64,000 bases of DNA from Brevundimonas lutea (GCF_003704105.1 NZ_QUOQ01000004.1:464286-528285), one strand, 5' to 3'. Positions 1-9,557 are shown, counted from the stretch's first letter. The notes: a model not told the origin generated them from the letters alone. Program-made: numbers and translations.

Positions 1-200
1 CGCTCGTCCTGGAAACGGATGTCGACCAGGTCGCCTGATTCGATCATCTGGGCCGTGCCCTGGGCGACGCGCGTCTCCTCGCGGTCCAGCACCGGGGCCA
101 GCAGAAGGCCCGGCAGGCCGGCCAGCACGGCGAGCAGCGCGGCCAGAATCGGCCCGCGCCACCCGGCGATCCATTGATCCAGGTCGGGTCGGTTCATCAT
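1..200 (-). CDS. ArnT-like glycosyltransferase, N-terminal fragment
   Basis: This is the first 66 residues of a minus-strand gene cut by the window edge. After a short cytoplasmic start (MMNRPDLDQW) comes a hydrophobic helix, then an acidic stretch with the motifs LDREETRVAQGT and VDIRFQDE. These are typical of the first periplasmic loop of PMT/ArnT family (GT39/GT83) integral membrane glycosyltransferases, which move sugars from polyprenyl phosphate to lipid A or related acceptors. Two adjacent ATG codons (200 and 197) could start it. The acceptor cannot be judged from this fragment, and assignment to lipid A modification is inference. Confidence 0.7.
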   Translation of the reverse strand, partial: MMNRPDLDQWIAGWRGPILAALLAVLAGLPGLLLAPVLDREETRVAQGTAQMIESGDLVDIRFQDE

Positions 201-316
201 GACAGATGTATCATGCTCTCTGTCCTGGGCCATCGTCTTGGCGAGGGGCCCCGAAGCGGAGTAACCATGACCCTATCGCGGCCGGTCGCAACGGACCGCG
301 CGGGGGAAACTCGACG

Positions 317-739
317 ATGCTGGTCGCGGCGCCGCTCCTGGCCATTCCGGTCCTGGTCTATAATCTGTTCATCCTGGTCGGCGCCGAGGGGCGAGGCGAC
401 AGCGCCGCCCTGGCCGCCCTGGCCGATCCCGTATTTTCCGTGCCGATGGCGTCCGGGGCCTACTGGACCGTCGGCATGGGCGAAATCCTGCTGTTCTTCT
501 CGCTGATCCTGCTGTTCGTCGAGTTGTTGAAGTCGACGAACAGCCAGCGGGTGGCGATCGTCAATCACGCCCTGTCGATGATCCTGTTCGTGGTCTGCCT
601 GGTGGAGTTCCTGCTGCTGCGCGGCTTCGCCACCTCGGTCTTCTTCCTGATCATGACCATGGTGCTGCTGGACGTGCTGGCGGGCTTCATCGTCACCATC
701 GTCGCGGCGAGGCGCGACTTCGACATGGGGCCGCGCTAG
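317..739 (+). CDS. small four-helix inner membrane protein, unknown function
   Basis: Predicted protein of 140 residues that is almost entirely membrane: hydrophobic segments at about 4-23, 50-71, 79-101 and 103-131, with a short basic tail (AARRDF). The ATG at 317 is preferred over upstream in-frame codons because the extra N-terminus would be polar and a purine-rich GGGGGA lies about 10 nt upstream. It is divergent from the glycosyltransferase fragment. No catalytic motif is visible. It resembles conserved hypothetical membrane proteins of Caulobacterales, but I cannot name a family. Confidence 0.65.
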   Translation: MLVAAPLLAIPVLVYNLFILVGAEGRGDSAALAALADPVFSVPMASGAYWTVGMGEILLFFSLILLFVELLKSTNSQRVAIVNHALSMILFVVCLVEFLLLRGFATSVFFLIMTMVLLDVLAGFIVTIVAARRDFDMGPR

Positions 740-804
740 CCCAGCAGAGTGAAGATCACCGCCACCACGGCGACGTCGAGGGTCTTGATCAGAAAGGCGG
801 TCAT
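736..804 (-). CDS. possible 22-aa membrane microprotein
   Basis: Short ORF encoding 22 residues beginning MTAFLIKTLDVAVV and ending FTLLG: one charged patch, then a hydrophobic helix. It has a good GGAG ribosome-binding site 8 nt before its ATG. It follows the PhaR and 116-aa genes on the same strand after about 50 nt and so could be their third cistron. Its stop codon overlaps the stop of the convergent membrane protein gene. Evidence is only start context and hydrophobicity, so it may be chance. Confidence 0.35.
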   Translation of the reverse strand: MTAFLIKTLDVAVVAVIFTLLG

Positions 805-855
805 GGGCGGCTCCGGACTGAAGCCGGGTCCCAGCAAGAGACGGGCCAGACCCGA

Positions 856-1206
856 TCAGACCTCGGTTTTCTTGCCCTTGCCGGGCGAAGGCCGCCGATC
901 GCCCGGACCGGCGTACTGGGCCCCGAGATAGGCGCCGCGCGCCGCGCCGAGGACCGGCGGTCCGCCCTTGAGGCCGCGCTTCTGGCCGGCCTGGCCCAGC
1001 ACCTGGGCGGCGAAGGCGGCCGTCTCGATCGTTTTCGGGATGTGGGCGTGGCTCTCGACCGGGCCGACGGGGACCAGGGCTGTGCCGGGCGTCTCGGCCT
1101 CGCGGCGATCCTGGCGACGGCGCTGATCTCGCCGACGCTCCGCCGCGCCGTCCCCGGCGGCCGGAGCGCCGCGGATCGACCCGGCAGGATCGACCGGTCG
1201 CGTCAT
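856..1206 (-). CDS. conserved hypothetical protein downstream of phaR
   Basis: Encodes 116 residues. The first 45 are low-complexity and rich in Arg and Asp, probably disordered. The second half (about 50-105) looks structured: HIPKTIETAAFAAQVLGQ followed by a Gly-rich stretch (GLKGGPPVLGAARGAY) and a basic tail. Its start codon overlaps the phaR stop by 4 nt, so the two are almost certainly translationally coupled, which hints at a role linked to PHB granules or their regulation. No catalytic residues or known domain are recognised. Confidence 0.65.
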   Translation of the reverse strand: MTRPVDPAGSIRGAPAAGDGAAERRRDQRRRQDRREAETPGTALVPVGPVESHAHIPKTIETAAFAAQVLGQAGQKRGLKGGPPVLGAARGAYLGAQYAGPGDRRPSPGKGKKTEV

Positions 1207-1838
1207 GTCTTGCCGCCCGCTCCGGTCTGGCCGTCTCCAGCGAGGCGATCGATCTGCGCCCGCATCTCATCCATCTGACGGCGCATCTCATCCAGCGGAT
1301 CGGCCGGTTTCGCTGTGGTTTCGGCGGGCTTGGCGGCTCCCGGAGCCTGCGATCCCTGCGGATAGGCGAAGGGCGTGAACGCCTTCATGGCCTGCTGGAA
1401 CATGGCCATGTTCTGCTTGATCTGGGCGTCCAGCATGGCCCCTCCCGGCGTGGCGCCCAGAGCCTTGGACATCTGGTCGCGGAACTGGTCCTGTGACTTG
1501 GAAAAGTTGTCCATCGACAGCTGCAGATAGCCGGGCAGCACCCCCTGCATCTGACCGCCGTAGAAGCCGATCAGCTGGCGCAGGAACTGGATGGGCAAGA
1601 GGCTCTCACCCCGGCTCTCCTCCTCCACGATGATCTGGGTCAGGACCGAGCGGGTCAGCTCCTCGTTCGACTTGGCGTCGAAGACCACGAAGTCGACGCC
1701 GTCGCGCACCATCTGGGCCAGATCGTCCAAGGTGACATAGGCGCTGGTGGCGGTGTTGTAGAGCCGCCGGTTGGCGTACTTCTTGATCACCACCGCGTCG
1801 TCGGCGGTGCGGCCTTTCTCGGGGCGGGCGTCGGTCAC
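1203..1838 (-). CDS. phaR: polyhydroxyalkanoate synthesis repressor PhaR
   Basis: 211 residues. The N-terminal DNA-binding PHB/PHA accumulation regulator domain is clear (VIKKYANRRLYNTATSAYVT, about 17-36), followed by the regulator core (about 60-110, IVEEESRGESLLPIQFLRQ). The C-terminus is Ala/Pro-rich and ends in a short Met/Arg heptad region (about 181-200) that could be a coiled coil. In the family, PhaR binds both DNA and nascent PHB granules and derepresses phasin genes when polymer forms. A thiolase lies about 900 nt away on the other strand, fitting PHB metabolism, although phaB and phaC are not in the window. Confidence 0.9.
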   Translation of the reverse strand: MTDARPEKGRTADDAVVIKKYANRRLYNTATSAYVTLDDLAQMVRDGVDFVVFDAKSNEELTRSVLTQIIVEEESRGESLLPIQFLRQLIGFYGGQMQGVLPGYLQLSMDNFSKSQDQFRDQMSKALGATPGGAMLDAQIKQNMAMFQQAMKAFTPFAYPQGSQAPGAAKPAETTAKPADPLDEMRRQMDEMRAQIDRLAGDGQTGAGGKT

Positions 1839-1907
1839 GCGTCGGTCACTCTCGTTGTTCGGCGGTGCACCGCTTATCCCGCGTCGCGGCGCCGCTGCCT
1901 AGAGGGG

Positions 1908-2609
1908 TCACGTGGGCAGGACCACGCCGACCAGGACCGCGCACCAGTGCACCCCGGCGCCCGCGACCACGAAGCCGTGCCAGATGGCGCGCCGGAATTT
2001 CACCTTGGGGCTGACGAAGACGAACACCCCGGCGGTGTAGATCAGGCCGCCCAACACCAGTAGCGCGAGGGCGAAGGGGTGGACCGTATCGATCATCGGC
2101 TTCAGCGCCACCACGGCCAGCCAGCCGAAGGCGATATAGACCAGGCTCCAGAAGCGGTCCGAGATGCGCGGCGCGACCAGTTTCACCAGCACGCCGCTGA
2201 AGGCCAAAGTCCAGACCAGCAGGGTGAAGCCCACCGACCACCAGCCCTCGAACCTCTGGGTGGTGAAAGGGGTGTAGGAACCGGCGATCATCAGAAAGAT
2301 GGCGGCTTCGTCCATGCGCCGGAGGATCGGCCGCGCGGCGCACGGGTTTGACGCGTTGTAGATAGTCGAACAGGCCAGCATCGCCATCAGGCACAGGGCG
2401 TAGATGGCGGTCGACATGGCCGTGGAGACGCCCCCATAGGCGCCCGCCAGAGCCGCGAGGATCACCCCGCCGACCGCGGCCAGGACCAGGCCGACCACAT
2501 GGACGAACAGATCGGCCTGACGCTCGGATCGCGTCTGGTAGTGCTCGATCATGTCGAGCTCGTCGGGTTCGCACACCCGCCCGGCCAGATTTTTCAACGC
2601 GTTCAACAT
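1908..2609 (-). CDS. hemolysin III (YqfA/PAQR) family membrane protein
   Basis: 233 residues with seven predicted membrane helices, the fold of the hemolysin III / PAQR family. Diagnostic features are the polar RxEQ-like N-terminus (YQTRSERQADLFVH), STIYNAS near helix 3, and the histidine in IWHGFVVAGAGVHW near the C-terminus, which matches the metal-ligand cluster of PAQR receptors and hydrolases. I use the ATG at 2609 because GGAG lies 8 nt upstream, whereas the codon at 2621 has no such site. The family name reflects early assays; the true activity, probably a metal-dependent membrane hydrolase, is unproven. Confidence 0.85.
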   Translation of the reverse strand: MLNALKNLAGRVCEPDELDMIEHYQTRSERQADLFVHVVGLVLAAVGGVILAALAGAYGGVSTAMSTAIYALCLMAMLACSTIYNASNPCAARPILRRMDEAAIFLMIAGSYTPFTTQRFEGWWSVGFTLLVWTLAFSGVLVKLVAPRISDRFWSLVYIAFGWLAVVALKPMIDTVHPFALALLVLGGLIYTAGVFVFVSPKVKFRRAIWHGFVVAGAGVHWCAVLVGVVLPT

Positions 2610-2689
2610 GCCCGACTCCAATGGCGGAGCTTCGTCTGGGTTCCCGGGCAGGGTGCCTCAACAGCATGAGTAGGCGATGAACAGGGTGA

Positions 2690-3936
<1,247 letters not shown>

Positions 3937-3937
<1 letters not shown>

Positions 3938-4887
3938 TGCGTCGGCTGATCCTTTCGGCCGGTTCGGCCCTAGCCCTGTCGCTGGCGCTCGGTAGTGCAG
4001 CCCTCGCTCAGGCCGCCGCGCAGCAACCCGCCGCCGCACAGGCCGAATCCGCCGCGGATGCGCGCCCCGATCTGGTTGCTCGGGTCCAGGCCTATGCCCA
4101 GCCGACCAACGCGGCGCGGCTGGAGGTGCTGACCCGTCAGCTGACCGAGGCCGGCCTGCCGCACCAGGTCGAAACCTTCGCGGGCGGCAACGACCAAACC
4201 GGGCCGATGGAGGGCTCCAACGTCGTGGTCACCCTGGGCGAGGGCGACAGGGATCTGTTGCTGGTCGCTCATTATGACGCGGCGGTGCTGCGCGACGGCT
4301 CTTTGTCCCAGGGCCTGGTCGACAACGCCGCCAGCGTGGTGTCGCTGATCGAGGCGGCCAGGGCGCTGCAGGGCCAGGACCTGGATCACCGGGTCGTGGT
4401 GCTGTTCGTCGATCAGGAGGAGCTGGGCCTGATCGGGGCGGAGAAATGGATCGAGACGCACGGCATCGAGCGGGTGGCGGCGGTGGTCAACACTGACGTC
4501 GGCGCCTGGGGCGACACGATCATGTATGGCCTCAACAATGGCGCGCAGTCGGGCTTCGTGGTTCGGGCGCTACGCGAACAATGCGTCGAGGCGGCTATCC
4601 AGTGCATCGCCTATCCCGAGTATCCGCCCAGCGATGACCGCGCCTTCTCCGCCGCCGGCGCCCCGGTGGTGTCCATCGGCTGGCAGGATCAGGTCGGCGC
4701 CCACGAGATGTGGCTGGCCTTCAACGATCCCGACGCCCAGATCGGGCCCGACAATCTACCCACCGTGTTCCAGCGTATTCACTCCGCTGAGGACAGGATC
4801 GACTGGGTCGAGGGTGACACCCTGGCCCGGGCGGGCGTGTTCCACGCGGACCTGATCCAGCGCCTGGACGACGCCTTGTCGGACTGA
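3937..4887 (+). CDS. secreted M28-family zinc aminopeptidase
   Basis: 316 residues. A Sec signal peptide ([18 protein letters not shown], cleavage near AAALAQ) precedes an Ala/Gln-rich linker and a co-catalytic di-zinc peptidase domain. Likely metal and catalytic residues are His112 (LLVAHYDA), Asp129 (GLVDNAAS), Glu161/Glu162 (VDQEELGL), Asp187 (VNTDVGAW) and a late His (VGAHEMW). The enzyme should trim N-terminal residues of peptides in the periplasm. The start overlaps the thiolase stop as TGATG, so it is co-translated, although no functional link to PHB synthesis is evident. Confidence 0.85.
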
Positions 4888-4979
4888 GGGCGAGCGCCGT
4901 TCGCGCGGCGCAATCTCCCCTTAAGCATTAACGGCCACTGTGCAGTCGCCCCTTCCGGCCCAAGGACGACCCGCGCCCC

Positions 4980-5849
4980 ATGTTCCAGATCATCGGCATC
5001 GTGCTGCTCTTCGCCATGGTGTTCGGCGGCTACACCATCGCCGGGGGCAAGATGGGGGTGATCCTGCACTCCCTGCCCTATGAGATGATGATGATCGGCG
5101 GCGCGGCCATCGCGGCCCTGCTGATCTCCAGCGCCCCCTCGACCATCAAGGGCGTGGCCGGCGGCTTCGGCAAGATCTTCGCCGGCCAGAAGTGGAAGAA
5201 GCAGGACTACAAGGACCTGCTGGGCCTGCTGTTCCAGCTGACCAAGACCATGAAATCCAAGGGCGTCATCGCTCTGGAAAGCCACATCGAAAAGCCGTCG
5301 GAATCCACGATCTTACAGAAGTATCCGAAGATCATGAAGGACCACTTCGCCATCGACTTCATCTGCGACACGCTGCGGATGATGACCATGAACCTGGAGG
5401 ATCCTCACCAGATCGAGGACGCCATGGAAAAGCAGCTGGAGAAGCACCACCACGAGGCGCTCGCTCCGGCCCATGCCCTGCAGAACATGGCCGACGCCCT
5501 GCCGGCGCTGGGCATCGTCGCGGCGGTGCTGGGGGTCATCAAGACCATGGCCGCGATCACCGAACCGCCGGAAGTGCTGGGCGGCATGATCGGTGGGGCC
5601 CTGGTCGGCACCTTCCTGGGCGTGTTTCTGGCCTATGGTCTGGTCGGGCCGATGGCTGCCCGCCTGAAAGAGATCATCGACGGCGACGCCGCCTTCTACA
5701 AGATCATCCAGTCGGTGCTGGTCGCCCACCTGCATGGCAACGCCGCGCAGATATCGGTCGAGATCGGCCGTGGCGACATCCCCTCGACCGCCCAGCCGTC
5801 CTTCATGGAGCTGGAAGAGGCGCTGAACGCGGCGCCTGTCGAGGCCTGA
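4980..5849 (+). CDS. motA: flagellar motor stator protein MotA
   Basis: 289 residues, usual length. Four membrane helices (about 1-22, 35-52, 170-190, 200-225) flank a cytoplasmic domain. The conserved stator prolines are Pro175 (DALPALGIVAAVLG) and Pro224 (VGPMAARL). MotA and MotB form the proton-driven stator that turns the flagellum. No motB follows; a lipoprotein gene does. Separate motA and motB loci are known in Caulobacter. TTAA motifs 50 nt upstream (TTAAGCATTAACG) resemble CtrA half-sites but with the wrong spacing. Confidence 0.95.
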   Translation: MFQIIGIVLLFAMVFGGYTIAGGKMGVILHSLPYEMMMIGGAAIAALLISSAPSTIKGVAGGFGKIFAGQKWKKQDYKDLLGLLFQLTKTMKSKGVIALESHIEKPSESTILQKYPKIMKDHFAIDFICDTLRMMTMNLEDPHQIEDAMEKQLEKHHHEALAPAHALQNMADALPALGIVAAVLGVIKTMAAITEPPEVLGGMIGGALVGTFLGVFLAYGLVGPMAARLKEIIDGDAAFYKIIQSVLVAHLHGNAAQISVEIGRGDIPSTAQPSFMELEEALNAAPVEA

Positions 5850-5953
5850 CGCCCTTCTCCGGGCACGGAACACCCAAGGTCTCCGCGTGTTCAAGTATCC
5901 GTGAACACGGCGTGAGCGCCTCCGCGCCTCGCCTGGCAACCCGCGAGGACATC

Positions 5954-6325
5954 ATGAAGACCCGCATCCTGCTAACCGCCGCCGCCCTGTCGACCCTGGC
6001 GCTCGCCGCCTGCAACCAGAACCAGACCGCCGACGAAGTCGATATGGCCGAGGACGCCACGGCCATGGACGACGCGGCGATGAGCGCCGATGGCTCGGCC
6101 GCCAGCGGCTCCAGTGCTTCGGGCGCTATGTCGGCCGACATGGCCGGTTCCGAGGCCAGCGCCACGACGACCACCGGCGCGATGGGCGAGGATCTGTCGA
6201 CGGCCAATCCGGGCTCGGCCTCCAGCATGCAGGGCGTGCCTTCGGTCGAGCAGCAGAAGGAAGAGGCCCGCGCCACCCTGTCGCCGGGCGGCGCCTCCAG
6301 CGGCGCGACGGCCCCCAACCCCTGA
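5954..6325 (+). CDS. Ser/Ala/Met-rich lipoprotein, first of three in tandem
   Basis: 123 residues. A lipoprotein signal peptide ends in the lipobox LALAAC with Cys20 as the lipidated residue. The mature part is low-complexity, rich in Ala, Ser, Met and Asp (DMAEDATAMDDAAM), and has a more ordinary C-terminus (PSVEQQKEEARATLSPG). No domain is recognised. The signal peptide resembles those of the next two genes, suggesting a paralogous set of surface or periplasmic lipoproteins. A GCGAGGA site precedes the ATG. Confidence 0.7.
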   Translation: MKTRILLTAAALSTLALAACNQNQTADEVDMAEDATAMDDAAMSADGSAASGSSASGAMSADMAGSEASATTTTGAMGEDLSTANPGSASSMQGVPSVEQQKEEARATLSPGGASSGATAPNP

Positions 6326-6454
6326 GGGGTTGAAGCTCGACCATAGGCGTCGCAAGGTGCGCCGATCACGGGGGGTCACGGTCCCGTGACCGCTTCAGCA
6401 ACCGCCGCCCGTGAGGCGCGGGGCCGGTCCGGCCCCGACCGGGAGGAGTTCCGA

Positions 6455-6724
6455 ATGAACCTGCGCACCCTGACCGCCGCGACCCTGGCCGCCGGCGCCG
6501 CCTTGGCCCTGGCCGCCTGCCAGCCCGCCGAAACCGAGGCCAACGCCGAGACCGCCGCCGCCGAAGCCGACATGGCCGCCGACAACGCCATGGACGCCGC
6601 TGGTGACGCCGCCGAGGCCGCCGGTTCGGCCGCCGCCGACGCTGGCGCCGCGACCGCCGAAGCCGCTGACGACGCCGCCGACGCCACGGCCGACGCCATG
6701 ACCCCGCCGCCGCCGGCCGAGTAA
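6455..6724 (+). CDS. Ala/Asp-rich lipoprotein, second of three
   Basis: 89 residues. Signal peptide with lipobox LALAAC (Cys22), then nearly pure Ala, Asp, Glu and Thr repeats (AADNAMDAAGDAAEAAGS) and a Pro-rich end (TPPPPAE). A strong GGGAGGAG site precedes the start and a strong intrinsic terminator follows the stop, so it is a real transcription unit despite low complexity. The mature part is likely helical or disordered and acidic. The N-terminus (MNLRTLTAATLA) matches the next gene closely, consistent with duplication. Confidence 0.7.
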   Translation: MNLRTLTAATLAAGAALALAACQPAETEANAETAAAEADMAADNAMDAAGDAAEAAGSAAADAGAATAEAADDAADATADAMTPPPPAE

Positions 6725-6740
6725 GCCACGACGACGGACC

Positions 6741-6786
6741 GACGCTCGGCGCGGGTGGGCAATCCCCGCGCCGGGCGTCCTTTTTT
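6741..6786 (+). terminator. intrinsic terminator after second lipoprotein gene
   Basis: Near-perfect 15-bp stem (arms 6741-6755 and 6764-6779) with an 8-nt loop, followed by six T residues. It begins 17 nt after the stop codon. Confidence 0.9.
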
Positions 6787-6820
6787 CCGGGCTTGATCAC
6801 GGCCGCATCACGCGTTCGTG

Positions 6821-6870
6821 AGATATCGCTTGCGAGCGAGCTCACATTCGCGTTATCTCCCGCTTGCGAG
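6821..6870 (+). promoter_or_regulatory. direct repeat in promoter region of third lipoprotein gene
   Basis: The 10-mer CGCTTGCGAG occurs twice (6827-6836 and 6861-6870), start to start 34 bp apart, each preceded by a related A/T-rich TATC segment. The region lies between a terminator and a ribosome-binding site and so must contain the promoter. The repeat may be a tandem operator; no known regulator is matched. Confidence 0.35.
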
Positions 6871-6910
6871 GATTCATGACCTCGTATGACCCTTCTGAAG
6901 GATTGCCCAA

Positions 6911-7198
6911 ATGAACATCCGTTCGCTGATCGTCGCCGCCGCCGCTTCGGCCGCCGCCCTGTCGCTGGCCGCTTGCCAGCCGGCCGCTGAAGACACCGCC
7001 GAAGACGCCGCCGCCGAATCGGCCGCCGCCGCCGACACCGCCGCTGACGCCGCCGCCACCGCCGACGCCGCCGCCACCGACGCCGCCATGGCCGCTGGTG
7101 AAGCCGCCGACGCCGCTGCTCCGGCCGATGGCGCCATGGCCCCGGCCGACGGCGCGATGGCTCCGGCCGCCCCGGCCGCCGAAGCCCCGGCCGCTTAA
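6911..7198 (+). CDS. Ala-rich lipoprotein, third of three
   Basis: 95 residues. Lipobox LSLAAC (Cys22), followed by an acidic Ala repeat (EDTAEDAAAESAAAADTA) and a C-terminal Ala/Pro section containing a repeated PADGAMAP unit. GAAGGA lies upstream of the ATG and a strong terminator lies downstream. Composition and signal peptide match the second lipoprotein, indicating tandem duplication. The coding DNA is a GCC/GAC-rich triplet pattern, so the mature length could vary by slippage between strains. Function unknown. Confidence 0.7.
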   Translation: MNIRSLIVAAAASAAALSLAACQPAAEDTAEDAAAESAAAADTAADAAATADAAATDAAMAAGEAADAAAPADGAMAPADGAMAPAAPAAEAPAA

Positions 7199-7226
7199 GA
7201 CTCTCGCCCCACGGCGAATTCTGGAA

Positions 7227-7254
7227 AGGGGCCGCCCTCGGGCGGCCCCTTTTT
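7227..7254 (+). terminator. intrinsic terminator after third lipoprotein gene
   Basis: Perfect 10-bp stem (7227-7236 with 7241-7250) closed by a CTCG tetraloop and followed by a T run. Confidence 0.93.
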
Positions 7255-7290
7255 CGTTGCGCGCCGTTCGCCCCTGACCCAGGAAGCGGC

Positions 7291-9069
7291 GTGGTCGCCT
7301 CCTCCGACATCGACTGGTCAGACCCCGCCGCGCCGCGGTCGCGTGCCTATGGCGACGTCTATTTCTCGCTCGAGGACGGACTGGCCGAGAGCCGCGCCGT
7401 ATTCCTGGCGGGGTGCGGCCTGCCCGAAGCGTGGCGGGATCGCCGCACTTTTACGGTCGCCGAGTTGGGCTTCGGCACCGGACTGAACATCGCGGCCCTT
7501 TTGACCCTGTGGCGCGAGACGGCGCCGCCGGACGCCAGATTGTCGATCTTCTCCATCGAAGCGCATCCGCTGTCCGCCGGGGAGGCTGCCCGCGCCCTGG
7601 CCGCCTGGCCGGAGATCGTGCCAGCCGCAGAGGCCCTGACCCGGGCCTGGCCCGCGACGACCCCCGGGTTTCACCGGCGCGATCTGCCCGAATGGCGCGC
7701 GACTCTCGATCTGGCGATCGGCGACGCGGCCTGGGCGCTGGAGCAGTGGTCGGGGCGGGCGGACGCCTGGTTCCTCGACGGCTTCGCGCCCTCGACCAAC
7801 CCCGCCATGTGGTCGGACGTCGTGTTTGACGGGGTCGGCAAGCGGTCGGCGCCCGGAGCGCGGGTCGCCACCTTCACCGTCGCTGGAGCCGTGCGACGCG
7901 GCCTGGCCGAGCGCGGCTTCGTCGTCGACAAGCGCCCCGGCCACGGGCGCAAGCGCGAACGGCTGGAGGCGAGACTGCCGGGAATCGTAAGCGAGCCGGC
8001 TGAAGGCGATGTCCTGGTGATCGGCGCCGGCGTCGCCGGGGCGGCCGTCGCCCGCGCCCTGAGCGCCCAAGGCCTGCGCCCGGTCGTGATCGCGCCCGAG
8101 GATGAGGTCGGCATGGCCTCGGACTTTCGCGCCGCGCTGGTCACGCCCCGCTTCGATCTTGGCGATGCGGCGGTCGCGGCGCTGAACGCCCAGGCGCTGG
8201 AGCGCGCAGGCGCTCTCTATGACGCCGCGCCGGACGCCGTGCTGGAGCGCGGTGTGGTCCGGCTGGAAGGCAAACCGCGAGACGAAGAGCGCTTCGACCG
8301 GATCGCCGCGCAATCGCTGTGGTCGGACGGAGAGCTGCAGCGGTGCGACGCCGCCGCCATGACCGCCGCCCTGCGAGAGCCGGTCGCCATGGGCGGCCTG
8401 ACCCTGCGCTCGGCCCTGGCGGTGCGGCCGCAAGCCATCCGGCGGTCGTGGCTGGGGGATGCTCAGAGGATCGCCGCCGAGGTCGCGCGACTCGAGCGGC
8501 GCTCGGACCGATGGTCGGCCCTGGACGTCCACGGCGGCCTGATCGCAGAGGCGGCGCAGGTCGTGATCGCCGCCGGCTGGGGCTCAGCCGCTCTCAGTCC
8601 CGATCTCGCGCTGCGCCCGTCACGGGGTCAGGTCAGCTGGGCTTCTGGCGGGGGGCCGATCCCGCCCGTAACCTGGGGCGGCTACGCCGTCCCCGTGGAT
8701 GGCGGCCTGCTGTTCGGCGCCACCCATGATCGCGGCCGCACCGATGTGGAGGCCGATCCGGCGGACGACCGGCGCAATCTCGACGCCCTCACACGGGCTC
8801 TGCCGGAAGCGGCTGGCCGGCTCGACAGCTCGCGCATCGAGGGCCGGGGTGCTGTCCGCGCCACGACGGCCGATCATCTGCCGGTCTGCGGCCAGGCGGC
8901 GCCGGGCCTCTGGGTGCTCGGAGGCCTGGGGTCGCGGGGCTTCCTGATGGCGCCCCTTCTGGGAGAGCACCTCGCCGCCTCGATCGCGGGCGCGCCGTCA
9001 CCGCTGCCCTGCGCCCTGTCCGCCCGGCTCGATCCCGGCCGGTTCATCGTGCATACAGCTGAGCCGTAG
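7291..9069 (+). CDS. mnmC: bifunctional tRNA 5-methylaminomethyl-2-thiouridine biosynthesis protein MnmC
   Basis: 592 residues, two fused enzymes. The N-terminal MnmD methyltransferase half (about 1-230) shows the YFSLEDGLAESRAVFL entry motif, the SAM-binding ELGFGTGLN and WFLDGFAPSTNP. The C-terminal FAD oxidase half starts at the Rossmann motif VLVIGAGVAGAAVARAL (about 245) and removes the carboxymethyl group of cmnm5(s2)U34 in tRNA anticodons. The GTG start is supported by AGGAAG 5 nt upstream. It follows the terminator of the lipoprotein gene closely and so is probably its own unit. Confidence 0.93.
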   Translation: MVASSDIDWSDPAAPRSRAYGDVYFSLEDGLAESRAVFLAGCGLPEAWRDRRTFTVAELGFGTGLNIAALLTLWRETAPPDARLSIFSIEAHPLSAGEAARALAAWPEIVPAAEALTRAWPATTPGFHRRDLPEWRATLDLAIGDAAWALEQWSGRADAWFLDGFAPSTNPAMWSDVVFDGVGKRSAPGARVATFTVAGAVRRGLAERGFVVDKRPGHGRKRERLEARLPGIVSEPAEGDVLVIGAGVAGAAVARALSAQGLRPVVIAPEDEVGMASDFRAALVTPRFDLGDAAVAALNAQALERAGALYDAAPDAVLERGVVRLEGKPRDEERFDRIAAQSLWSDGELQRCDAAAMTAALREPVAMGGLTLRSALAVRPQAIRRSWLGDAQRIAAEVARLERRSDRWSALDVHGGLIAEAAQVVIAAGWGSAALSPDLALRPSRGQVSWASGGGPIPPVTWGGYAVPVDGGLLFGATHDRGRTDVEADPADDRRNLDALTRALPEAAGRLDSSRIEGRGAVRATTADHLPVCGQAAPGLWVLGGLGSRGFLMAPLLGEHLAASIAGAPSPLPCALSARLDPGRFIVHTAEP

Positions 9070-9113
9070 GAACCTTCCGGGCGACAGCCCCTTGGTTCTG
9101 AAGGAGACCCGTC

Positions 9114-9518
9114 ATGCGCCCCATCATCATCGCCCTGTTCGGCCTGTCCGCGACCGCCCTTGCCGCCTGCGCCCCGACCGCCGCTTCGGACGGCGACATG
9201 GCGCGAGAGCCGCGCCAGTGCTTCTTCGTTTCAAGCGTCAACGCCTTCTCACCGATCGAGGGGGAGCGACGCGACACCATCTCCGTCCGGGCCGGGGTGC
9301 GCGACGAGTTCGAGCTTGAGCCGCTGGGCGTTTGTCAGGATATCCGGTGGGCCCAGGGCATCGCTCTGGTCCCTTCGATCGGCTCGGGCAGCAATCTATG
9401 CGTCGGCGATCTGGCCGATGTCGTCGCCCGAGGCGGCGGTGTGCGCGAGCAATGCCGGGTCCGCGTCCTGCGCAAGATCGAGCCGGCGCCGGAGACAGCG
9501 GACGACCAGGCGTCGTAG
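9114..9518 (+). CDS. DUF6491-type lipoprotein
   Basis: 134 residues. The lipoprotein signal ends in LAACAP (Cys19). The mature part has the pattern of DUF6491 proteins: a CFFVSSVNAFSP motif, a central GVCQDIRWAQGIAL and the late NLCVGDLADV, with several conserved cysteines that could pair. Such proteins are common in Caulobacterales and of unknown function, probably at the inner face of the outer membrane. GAAGGAGA lies 8 nt before the ATG. Confidence 0.7.
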   Translation: MRPIIIALFGLSATALAACAPTAASDGDMAREPRQCFFVSSVNAFSPIEGERRDTISVRAGVRDEFELEPLGVCQDIRWAQGIALVPSIGSGSNLCVGDLADVVARGGGVREQCRVRVLRKIEPAPETADDQAS

Positions 9519-9525
9519 CATCGGG

Positions 9526-9557
9526 CAACTCGAGTTGACCCGCCGGGATTTGGCGGG
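9526..9557. other. palindrome plus hairpin between two genes
   Basis: A perfect 12-bp palindrome CAACTCGAGTTG (9526-9537) is directly followed by a 6-bp GC hairpin (9539-9544 with 9552-9557, 7-nt loop). No T run follows, so it is not a standard terminator. It could be an operator for the aminotransferase gene or an RNA-stabilising structure. Confidence 0.35.

Noticed and set aside
4921..4931. CtrA site before motA
   Set aside because: The two TTAA words are only 3 nt apart, not 7; kept only as a remark.
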